Shown: positions 7,541 through 13,706 of the stretch, piece after piece
Numbering within the stretch: the stretch's first letter is position 1
Layout of the letters: the number at the start of each line of letters is the position of its first letter
Assembly (NCBI GenBank): GCA_937949455.1
Contig: CALEDU010000098.1
Span: forward strand, 1 to 13,706
Source: an uncultured Tepidimonas sp.
GTDB taxonomy: Bacteria > Pseudomonadota > Gammaproteobacteria > Burkholderiales > Burkholderiaceae_C
DNA: 13,706 nucleotides
Direction of reading: 5' to 3'
Program-made: the position numbers and the translations under genes
Notes under the pieces: generated by a model
Database searches by the model: none
What the model was told of the DNA's origin: nothing
What the model saw: the letters and a program-made list of their open reading frames with translations, nothing else

Positions 7541-7915
7541 CCGGGATTTGCCACCGCGCTGTTCGGCGGCCTGCTGGTCAGCGCGGCTAGCGGCCGACTG
7601 GATACGCTGGTATTCTTTGCTGGACTGATCATCGGCACAGCCGCTTTCGCTGGCCTATACGGGCCAGCGATCGAGGCCCTGATGACGATGGCCGAGGTCG
7701 AATCCGGCGACACGCTGCACGACACCCTGGATATCCCGCCGTGGTGGATCATCGGCGCGATGGCCGTGGTGCTGGTCGGGGTGTACCCCCTCGGCCGCTG
7801 GTTCGAACAGCGCCATGGCGGGCTGATGGATGCGCGGGAGGCCGTGCCCGGTCAGGCCGGCTGCCGCGCGCAGGGCTGCAGTGGTGCGATGTCGTCCTCC
7901 CCCCTTCCACGTTAG
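7541..7915 (+). pseudogene. 3' remnant of a YeeE/YedE-family sulfur transporter
   Basis: From about 7541 to the TAG at 7913-7915 the frame encodes an integral-membrane C-terminus. A PG motif is followed by [19 protein letters not shown], a second hydrophobic stretch [19 protein letters not shown], and later PPWWIIGAMAVVLVGVYPL. The ASGRLD..FF..GL..G pattern followed by a late single helix resembles the C-terminal part of YeeE/YedE (thiosulfate or sulfur transport) proteins. No ATG, GTG or TTG in this frame lies between the pyrC start and the homology. The nearest, a GTG at 7481, is inside pyrC, and everything upstream in frame is antisense to pyrC. Full-length proteins are far longer, so the N-terminal part is missing. 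It could alternatively be a short expressed fragment, but no start supports that. The family assignment is from pattern memory and is moderately sure. Confidence 0.6.
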
Positions 7916-7936
7916 CGATAGACACCTAGGCAAACC

Positions 7937-8188
7937 ATGAAAACTTGTCAGCAACCCCTCTCCCAAACCCTGACGGCACTGCTGGTGGCTACGAGTCTGG
8001 TGGCCCCTGCCGCGCTGGCGCAGCAGGCACCCAAATCCAACGGCAAGCCTGCCGCCAGCGCCGCCGGCAATCCTTGCGCCCCATCCAACCCATGTGCACC
8101 CGGCGGTACCAAGAAGAAAAAGAAGAAACGCGCCGAGGTGGATAACCCCTGCGCGCCAGACAACAACCCGTGCGCGCCAACGCGCTGA
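7937..8188 (+). CDS. Exported small Cys-repeat peptide with NPCAP motifs
   Basis: This 83-aa protein belongs to no family I can name. Residues 1-28 form a clear Sec signal peptide (hydrophobic TALLVATSLVAPAALA, cleavage after ALA). The mature 55 residues are low in complexity. Two NPCAP motifs (Cys47, Cys53), a lysine run of six plus Arg (59-65), then two more NPCAP motifs (Cys72, Cys79) ending at the C-terminus. The spacing is C-x5-C in the first pair and C-x6-C in the second. Four cysteines paired in this way suggest metal, heme or persulfide binding, or two disulfides; this is inference. The ribosome site is weak (TAGG). It follows the YeeE remnant by 21 nt and precedes the His-rich gene by 21 nt, with a rhodanese next, so a sulfur- or metal-related periplasmic role is plausible. 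Confidence 0.78.
   Translation: MKTCQQPLSQTLTALLVATSLVAPAALAQQAPKSNGKPAASAAGNPCAPSNPCAPGGTKKKKKKRAEVDNPCAPDNNPCAPTR
8069..8179 (+). repeat. Four NPCAP-coding repeats
   Basis: The codons for Asn-Pro-Cys-Ala-Pro recur four times, at residues 45-49, 51-55, 70-74 and 77-81 of the small exported peptide. The pairs are split by a lysine-rich linker. Synonymous codons differ between copies (AAT CCT, AAC CCA, AAC CCC, AAC CCG), so the repeat is kept at the protein level and is not a recent DNA duplication. Confidence 0.75.
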
Positions 8189-8209
8189 TGGCACACCAAA
8201 TTCCTGTCC

Positions 8210-8905
8210 ATGGCCGTTGTGCCCGAATACGCACCGGACGCTCGACGCACCCTGCACCCCGACGTCGCGGCAACCGAAACGGTGGATCTGGCCAGTTGGG
8301 CCGAGACGGCGTTGCGCGTACCGCTGGACTATGCCCTACGGGGAATGTCGTTGGCGCAGGTAGCGCTGGCCGGCGCGCGCCATTTCGAAGCGTTGCGTCA
8401 CTATCCGGCGCGCGACGTCGTCGATGCGACACACGGTACGCGCTTTTACTACCACGCGCACGGCGGCGCGCTGCGCTGGGGTAGCGACGCTGCGCCCGAG
8501 CATGGCCACTTCCATTTGTTCTGGGACGGCCCCGGGCCTGGCGCGCATCGGCACATGGCGGCGCTGGCGCTGGACGCACACGGCCAGCCGCTGCGCTGGT
8601 TCACCACCAACCGCTGGGTCACGGCAGGGCACTGGGCATCCGCGCAGGAACTGATCGCGCGCCTGCCCGCATTTCGTCTCGCCGCGCGCGGCGGGCGGCT
8701 GGCGCCACTGGCACGCTGGCTGACGGCCATGGTGCAGTTATTCGCCGACGAGCTCGCCGCGCTGCTGCGCGCGCGCGACGCGGCGCTGGAGCCACACCTG
8801 CGCCAGCGTCCAGCCGAGCTGGTGTGGGAAGACCGCACGCTGGAGGTGCTCAGTGTCGCCGACGCAACTCTGGCGCCGCGCCTGCGGCGGCTGGGCCTGG
8901 CTTGA
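8210..8905 (+). CDS. His-rich protein of unknown function (possibly DUF6969-like)
   Basis: This 231-aa soluble protein has no signal peptide or membrane segment. Its centre is rich in His and aromatic residues: FYYHAHGG (His82, His84), EHGHFHLFWDG (Glu97, His98, His100, His102), AHRHMAALALD (His113, His115) and FTTNRWVTAGHW (131-142). The spacing of His pairs resembles a metal-binding or cupin-like barrel, but no named enzyme motif is recognised. From memory it resembles the domain called DUF6969; I am not certain. The ATG at 8210 is the first start after the upstream gene's stop, which lies in the same frame 21 nt before. No Shine-Dalgarno is clear, so translational coupling to the NPCAP gene is likely. 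A rhodanese gene follows after 30 nt, making a three-gene operon probable. Confidence 0.82.
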   Translation: MAVVPEYAPDARRTLHPDVAATETVDLASWAETALRVPLDYALRGMSLAQVALAGARHFEALRHYPARDVVDATHGTRFYYHAHGGALRWGSDAAPEHGHFHLFWDGPGPGAHRHMAALALDAHGQPLRWFTTNRWVTAGHWASAQELIARLPAFRLAARGGRLAPLARWLTAMVQLFADELAALLRARDAALEPHLRQRPAELVWEDRTLEVLSVADATLAPRLRRLGLA

Positions 8906-8935
8906 TCGTTTTTTGCCCCAAGGAGAGACACAACG

Positions 8936-9925
8936 ATGAAAACCCTTCGGCGCATCGCCGTGGCACTGGGCGCGGCTGCACTCGCCGCCAGTGTCTGGGC
9001 CCAGGGTGTGCTGCCCGGCCCGGTGGTCAACACCCAGTGGCTGGCCGATAACTTGGACAAGGTCCAGGTGATCGAGATTCGCAACGATGCCAAGAGCTTT
9101 ACCCGCGAGCCGGCGTTCGAAACCAGCAAGGACGGCAAGAAGGTGCCGGATGAGTTTGGCGGCCATATCCCCGGCTCGCGCCTGTTTCTGGCCAAGGAAC
9201 TGCGCACCGAGAGAGAAATTGGCAGCAACAAGGTCAAGTACCTGCTGCCCGACCGCACTGCGTTCGAGAAGGTGGTGCAGGCGGTGGGGGTGCTCGCCGA
9301 CAAACCGATCGTGCTGGTGCCTGAGGGGCAGAAGATCTCTGACTTCAACGACGCGGCGCGGCTGCACATCCTGCTCAAGGCATACGCCGACACCCCAGTG
9401 GCGATGCTCGACGGTGGCATGGTGGCTTGGCTGTTAGAAGGCCGCCCGTGGAGCAAAGATGCCCCTGTGGCCATGCCGAGCACCTGGAAGGCCATTGCCG
9501 ACCGCTTTACCGACATGGTGGCCGACTCGCCGGACGTGGCCGCTGCGATGGAAAAAAAGGACGTGCAACTGGTCGACACCCGGGCCGCGCCGTTGTACTT
9601 GGGCATCCTCAAGCGTGACTATGTATACGCCTATGGCCACATCCCAGGCGCGCGCAACGTGCCGCTGGACACGTTGTACATCAGCCGCGGTGGCGCAATC
9701 CGGCTGCTCAAGCCCGACACCTACCGCGCGGTGTTTCGGTCGCTCGGCGTCGATCCGTCCAAGCCGCTTGTCACCTACTGCAACAGCGGCAACGACTCCT
9801 CGCTGCCGTGGTTCATTGCGCGCGAGATCTTGGGCAACACCCAGGCGCGCAACTTCGACGGCTCGCTGCACCAATGGACGCTGGAGAAGCGTGCCATGAA
9901 TGCGCCAGTGCCAGCGGCCATGTGA
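8936..9925 (+). CDS. Exported tandem-rhodanese sulfurtransferase
   Basis: This 329-aa protein transfers sulfane sulfur to a thiol or cyanide acceptor through a cysteine persulfide. Residues 1-22 form a signal peptide (cleavage after SVWA), so it acts in the periplasm. Two rhodanese domains follow, at about 30-170 and 195-325. Each has the usual HIPGS/HIPGAR turn (GGHIPGSRLF and YGHIPGARNVPLD). Only the second has an active-site cysteine (Cys282 in TYCNSGNDSS). The first domain carries EGQKISD in that position and looks structural. The start is supported by AAGGAG 10 nt upstream. The two-domain form with an active C-terminal half is typical of thiosulfate/mercaptopyruvate sulfurtransferases, but the physiological donor is not identifiable. 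It is the last gene of the plus-strand block and converges on gltL. Confidence 0.9.
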   Translation: MKTLRRIAVALGAAALAASVWAQGVLPGPVVNTQWLADNLDKVQVIEIRNDAKSFTREPAFETSKDGKKVPDEFGGHIPGSRLFLAKELRTEREIGSNKVKYLLPDRTAFEKVVQAVGVLADKPIVLVPEGQKISDFNDAARLHILLKAYADTPVAMLDGGMVAWLLEGRPWSKDAPVAMPSTWKAIADRFTDMVADSPDVAAAMEKKDVQLVDTRAAPLYLGILKRDYVYAYGHIPGARNVPLDTLYISRGGAIRLLKPDTYRAVFRSLGVDPSKPLVTYCNSGNDSSLPWFIAREILGNTQARNFDGSLHQWTLEKRAMNAPVPAAM

Positions 9926-9937
9926 TGACGAGCGCAG

Positions 9938-9962
9938 GCGGGCGGCGGCAGACGCCGCCCGC
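9938..9962. terminator. Hairpin between rhodanese gene and gltL (bidirectional terminator candidate)
   Basis: A perfect 10-bp GC stem (GCGGGCGGCG with CGCCGCCCGC) surrounds a 5-nt GCAGA loop in the 44-nt gap between two convergent genes. It is very stable but has no T-tract on either strand, so it may act as a structural barrier or protect RNA ends, more than as a classical intrinsic terminator. Confidence 0.6.
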
Positions 9963-9969
9963 GGCTGCC

Positions 9970-10719
<750 letters not shown>

Positions 10720-10764
10720 GACGACTCCTCAGCGTTCGGGTGGGGACTGCGCGGCCCCAGGGGT

Positions 10765-11433
10765 TCAACGGATGATGGCGATGCGGGCATGCACACGCTT
10801 GACCCATGCCGACAGGCCGTAGCAGATGACGAAGTACACCACCGCAGCGGCCAGATAGGCCTCGATGGGGCGGCCGTAGTTCTTGCCGGCGATCTCGAAG
10901 CCCTTGAGCATGTCATAGGCCCCGATCGCGTACACCAGCGAGGTGTCCTGAAACAGAATGATGGTCTGTGTCAGGAAGACCGGCAGCATGTTGCGAAACG
11001 CCTGCGGCAGGATCACAAAGCGCATGTTCTGGCCATACGTCAGCCCCAAGGCGTGGCCGGCCATGACCTGCCCGCGCGGGATGGACTGGATGCCGGCGCG
11101 CACGATCTCGCTGAAATACGCCGCCTCGAACGCGATGAAGGTGATGATCGCCGACAGCTCCGCGCCGATGGGTCGGCCGATGACGAATGGCACCAACAGG
11201 AAGAACCACAGAATCACCATCACCAGTGGGATGCTGCGCATGCCATTGACGTAAACGGTCGCGGGCCACGCCAGCCAGGGCCGGCCGGACAAGCGCATGA
11301 GCGCCAGCACCGTGCCGAACGCCACACCGCCCAGCGTGGCCACCACCGTCAGCAGCAAGCTGAACTGCAGCCCCTTGAGCACGAAGCTGCTGATGATGTC
11401 CCAGCGGTAGAAGGACCAGTCGAGGTCGAGCAT
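10765..11433 (-). CDS. gltK: Glutamate/aspartate ABC transporter permease
   Basis: This inner-membrane subunit pairs with GltJ to form the channel. The 222-aa protein has about five hydrophobic helices (for example SLLLTVVATLGGVAFGTVLA and LVMVILWFFLLVPFVI). The cytoplasmic coupling loop ALGLTYGQNMRFVILPQAF carries the EAA-type motif that docks onto GltL. The length fits the HisM/GltK family. Its ATG lies one base after the gltJ stop (TGA G ATG), so translation is very probably coupled. No separate promoter is seen. Confidence 0.93.
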   Translation of the reverse strand: MLDLDWSFYRWDIISSFVLKGLQFSLLLTVVATLGGVAFGTVLALMRLSGRPWLAWPATVYVNGMRSIPLVMVILWFFLLVPFVIGRPIGAELSAIITFIAFEAAYFSEIVRAGIQSIPRGQVMAGHALGLTYGQNMRFVILPQAFRNMLPVFLTQTIILFQDTSLVYAIGAYDMLKGFEIAGKNYGRPIEAYLAAAVVYFVICYGLSAWVKRVHARIAIIR

Positions 11434-11434
11434 C

Positions 11435-12190
11435 TCAGTGCCCTCCCGCGGCGCCGCTGGCGATGAAGCCCGGCACGCGCACGCGCCGCTCGACGAAGGC
11501 CATCAGCCGATTGATCGCAAACGCCGAAACGATGTACAGCCCCGTGACCGCCAAGTAGATCTCGATGCCACGCGCAGTCTCTTCCTGCGCCTGCATGGCA
11601 AACATCGTCAGCTCCGCCACCGACACGGCAAACGCCACCGAGGAGTTCTTGAAAATGTTCATCGTCTCGCTCGTCAACGGCGGGATGATGATGCGAAACG
11701 CCATCGGCAACAGCACATAGCGGTAGGCCTGTGCGGTGGTCAGCCCCAGCGCCAGCGCGGCATAACGCTGGCCGCGCGGCAGGGCCTGAATGCCGGATTT
11801 GACCTGCTCGGCAATCCGTGCCGAGGTGAACAGGCCCAGCGCGATCACCACCAGCACGAAGCCAGGGACGGCCTTGAGCGCCGGCACCAGCGCCGGAATG
11901 ACGTGGTACCACAAAAAAATCTGTACCAGCAGCGGAATGTTGCGAAACAGCTCCACCCAGGCGTTGCCCAGGCGCACGACCCAAGGGCTGCCGGGCAAGG
12001 TGCGCAGCGTGCCAATCACGCTGCCCGCCAGCAGCGCCAGCAGCAGGGCCAACAGCGACACCGACACGGTCCAGCCCCAGGCGGACAGCATCCAGTCGAG
12101 GTATGTGATGTCACCGCCCTGCCCAAAGCAGCGCGGCTGAACCTCGCGGGTGATGGTGTCCTCGCAGAACACCTGCCAGTCCCATTGCAT
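11435..12190 (-). CDS. gltJ: Glutamate/aspartate ABC transporter permease
   Basis: This is the second membrane subunit of the uptake system. The 251-aa protein begins with a longer periplasmic-type N-terminus (MQWDWQVFCEDT...) as GltJ does, then has about five hydrophobic segments (such as SLLALLLALLAGSVIGTL and GFVLVVIALGLFT). The EAA loop ALGLTTAQAYRYVLLPMAF contacts the ATPase. A GGGAG ribosome site lies about 8 nt before the ATG. It follows gltI by 79 nt, a gap that holds a terminator-like hairpin, and abuts gltK by one base. Expression is therefore likely lower than that of gltI. Confidence 0.93.
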   Translation of the reverse strand: MQWDWQVFCEDTITREVQPRCFGQGGDITYLDWMLSAWGWTVSVSLLALLLALLAGSVIGTLRTLPGSPWVVRLGNAWVELFRNIPLLVQIFLWYHVIPALVPALKAVPGFVLVVIALGLFTSARIAEQVKSGIQALPRGQRYAALALGLTTAQAYRYVLLPMAFRIIIPPLTSETMNIFKNSSVAFAVSVAELTMFAMQAQEETARGIEIYLAVTGLYIVSAFAINRLMAFVERRVRVPGFIASGAAGGH

Positions 12191-12208
12191 GCGATGAGCT
12201 CCCGTTGC

Positions 12209-12246
12209 AAAACAAAAGACCCCGAGGTGCCAGACGCACCCGGGGT
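12209..12246 (-). terminator. Intercistronic terminator/attenuator after gltI
   Basis: On the minus strand a GC-rich stem pairs 12236-12246 (ACCCCGGGTGC) with 12219-12230 (GCACCTCGGGGT) around a 5-nt GTCTG loop, with one bulged base. It is followed at once by CTTTTGTTTT (12218 down to 12209). This is a near-canonical intrinsic terminator placed inside the operon, which would let gltI be made in excess over the membrane and ATPase subunits and protect the gltI mRNA end. Confidence 0.75.
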
Positions 12247-12269
12247 TCGGCAGGGCCCGTCGGGACCGC

Positions 12270-13172
12270 TTACTTGGCCGCGTAGGCCTCCATCGGCCGG
12301 TCGTTCGGGTTGGCGATGGCGGCCTTGAGGGCCTCGCTCATCGGCATGTTCATGCGCACATTGTTCGGCGGCGTGGGCTGCATGAACCACTTGTCGTAAA
12401 TCTTGGCCAGCTCGCCGGACTTCATCATCGCGACGATGGAGTCGTCCACCGCCTTTTTGAACGCCGGGTCGTCCTTGCGGAACATGATGGCAATGGGCTC
12501 GACGCTGAGTACCTCGCCGACGATCTTGAAGTCAGCCGGATTCTTGGAGCGCGCAATCAGGCCTGCCAGCAAGGACCCATCCATCACGAAGGCATCGGCC
12601 CGACCCGACTCCAGCAGCAGGAAGCTGTCGGCATGGTCCTTGCCATACACCTCTTTGAAGTCCACGCCGCCGGCGCGTTCGTGCTTGCGCAGCGTCTGCA
12701 CCGAAGTGGTGCCCGTGGTGGTGGCAACGTTCTTGCCGTCGAGGTCCTTGATCGATTGGATTCGCGAATTGGCCTTGACCGCGATACGCACCTCTTCGAC
12801 GAAAGTGGTGACGGCAAATGCCACATCACGCTGGCGCGCCTGGTTGTTGGTGGTGGAGCCGCACTCGATGTCCACCGTGCCGTTTTGTACGAGCGGGATG
12901 CGGTTTTGCGAGGTCACCGGCTGGTACTTGATGTCCAGCTTGGCCAAGCCGAGCTGCTTTTGGATGTCGCCCAGCACACGCTGGCAGATTTCGACGTGGT
13001 AGCCGGTGTATCTGCCGTCGCCCAGCGTGTAGGACAGCACGCCCGACGATTCGCGCACGCCCATGGTGACCGAACCGGTGGACTTGATCTTGGCCAGGGT
13101 GTCGTTGGCCTGGGCGTGGGCGGCGGTGGCCGCCAGGACTGTCAGGGCCAGTGCCAGCAGTGGCTTTTTCAT
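12270..13172 (-). CDS. gltI: Glutamate/aspartate periplasmic binding protein
   Basis: This periplasmic receptor delivers acidic amino acids to GltJK-GltL. The 300-aa length matches E. coli GltI. Residues 1-20 form a Sec signal peptide (cleavage after AHA). The mature protein is a type II periplasmic binding fold with family hallmarks: TGYHVEIC near the first lobe, RIPLVQNGTVDIECGSTTNN (91-110, with Cys104), DLDGKNVATTTGTTS, and the C-terminal IYDKWFMQP. The CGSTTNN motif distinguishes the GltI/DEBP subgroup from glutamine or arginine binding proteins. The ATG at 13172 follows AAAGGA by about 8 nt. It is the first gene of the glt operon, and the upstream 96 nt separate it from the broken LysR gene on the same strand. 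Confidence 0.95.
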   Translation of the reverse strand: MKKPLLALALTVLAATAAHAQANDTLAKIKSTGSVTMGVRESSGVLSYTLGDGRYTGYHVEICQRVLGDIQKQLGLAKLDIKYQPVTSQNRIPLVQNGTVDIECGSTTNNQARQRDVAFAVTTFVEEVRIAVKANSRIQSIKDLDGKNVATTTGTTSVQTLRKHERAGGVDFKEVYGKDHADSFLLLESGRADAFVMDGSLLAGLIARSKNPADFKIVGEVLSVEPIAIMFRKDDPAFKKAVDDSIVAMMKSGELAKIYDKWFMQPTPPNNVRMNMPMSEALKAAIANPNDRPMEAYAAK

Positions 13173-13268
13173 GCAGCAATCCTTTCCATTGGGATAACGG
13201 TGACGCCAATCTTACAAGCATCTGCCGTGCCAGGGCAGAGGAAAAACCCGCGCCATGCGCGCCGACAG

Positions 13269-13706
13269 TCAGGCGCAGGTGCCGCACAAGCGCTGCACAT
13301 CCGCCCAAAACCGCTGCGCGGCAGCCTTGGGGCGACCGCCGCGCGCGCGGTACAGACGGATGTCCAGCTCACCTTGCCAGGTGCCCTGCCGCGGGGCGGC
13401 GGACACCAGGCGGCCATCGGCCAGCGCTGGCTGGACCGCGCTGGTCGGCAAGAAGGCCACCCCGTACCCCTCGATGGCCATGGCCTTCAGGCTCTCGGCC
13501 ATGTCGGTCTCGTACACGCGGTCCAGGTAGGCCGGCTCGGCGGACTGGCGCAGCACCCAATCCACCACCCGCCCTCGGTCAGCCGCATCACCGCGTCGTG
13601 CACATTCAGCGCCACCAACCGCGTCTTGATCGGCCCAAGCGCTGCCCGCAGCCGCGACAGCCACGCCGGAACGAAGGTAAACGCCAGCGTGTGCGGAACG
13701 GCGAAT
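13269..13706 (-). pseudogene. LysR-type regulator with internal out-of-frame deletion (partial)
   Basis: Two halves of a LysR substrate-binding domain lie in different frames. From the right edge to about 13575 one frame reads PHTLAFTFVPAWL and VALNVHDAVMRLTEGG, the first lobe. That frame then turns to non-family sequence and stops at 13487-13489. The neighbouring frame from about 13574 to the TGA at 13269-13271 reads GRVVDWVLRQSAEPAYLDRV, YETDMAESLKAMAIEGYGVA and FLPTSAVQPALADGRL, the C-terminal lobe. In intact relatives a stretch of roughly 60-70 residues separates these motifs; here it is absent. So the gene has lost an internal segment whose length is not a multiple of three. The DNA-binding N-terminus lies outside the window. 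It would originally have been a transcription factor; any link to the adjacent glt operon is unproven. Confidence 0.8.

Noticed and set aside
7937..8905. A bufferin/MNIO (DUF692) copper-peptide system
   Set aside because: The small exported Cys peptide is reminiscent of such systems, but no DUF692 or DUF2063 partner is present in the window and the Cys pattern is different.
8874..8914. Intrinsic terminator after the His-rich gene (6-bp hairpin and T6 run)
   Set aside because: The stem is short, lies within the coding end, and is separated from the T-run by about 20 nt. The rhodanese ribosome site follows immediately, so this looks like chance.
13173..13268. gltI promoter
   Set aside because: TAAGAT lies in a possible -10 position but no matching -35 is present at 16-18 nt, so no confident promoter can be drawn, though one is expected here.

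Overview
The window is a GC-rich chromosomal segment. The type A RNase P RNA, the gltIJKL uptake operon, the pyrC dihydroorotase, and the protein sequences and gene order suggest a Burkholderiales betaproteobacterium (Comamonadaceae-like). This is judged from sequence character only; no species can be named. Coding density is high and there is no phage, insertion sequence, CRISPR array or tRNA.

Layout: (1) At 1-280 (minus) lies the start of a glycine-zipper lipoprotein that runs off the left edge. (2) At 400-2145 (plus) lies a Nudix / metallo-beta-lactamase fold fusion. It converges, with about 1 nt between, on the RNase P RNA gene rnpB (2147-2484, minus). (3) A large FAD-dependent dehydrogenase (2591-4453, plus) is divergent from rnpB and has a recognisable sigma70 promoter. 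(4) A minus-strand run reads pyrC (6434-7489), an endonuclease/exonuclease/phosphatase-family protein (5488-6363) and the membrane protease htpX (4507-5376). htpX has its own near-consensus heat-shock (sigma32) promoter. (5) A plus-strand block at 7541-9925 holds a 5'-truncated remnant of a YeeE/YedE-type sulfur transporter, an exported 83-aa peptide with four NPCAP motifs and a lysine run, a histidine-rich protein of unknown function, and an exported two-domain rhodanese. (6) A complete glutamate/aspartate-type ABC uptake operon, gltI-gltJ-gltK-gltL, occupies 9970-13172 (minus), with a terminator-like hairpin after gltI. (7) At the right edge a LysR-type regulator (13269-13706, minus) is broken by an internal out-of-frame deletion.

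Most genes are recognisable housekeeping functions: pyrimidine synthesis, RNase P, membrane quality control and amino-acid import. The most unusual part is 7541-9925. There a decayed sulfur-transporter end, a Cys-repeat exported peptide, a His-rich unknown protein and a periplasmic sulfurtransferase lie in series on one strand. This may be a small uncharacterised sulfur- or metal-handling cassette; that reading is inference. Two pseudogenes (YeeE/YedE fragment and LysR) bound the 7.5-13.7 kb half of the window and point to recent gene loss. No gene-free stretch exceeds 300 bases.
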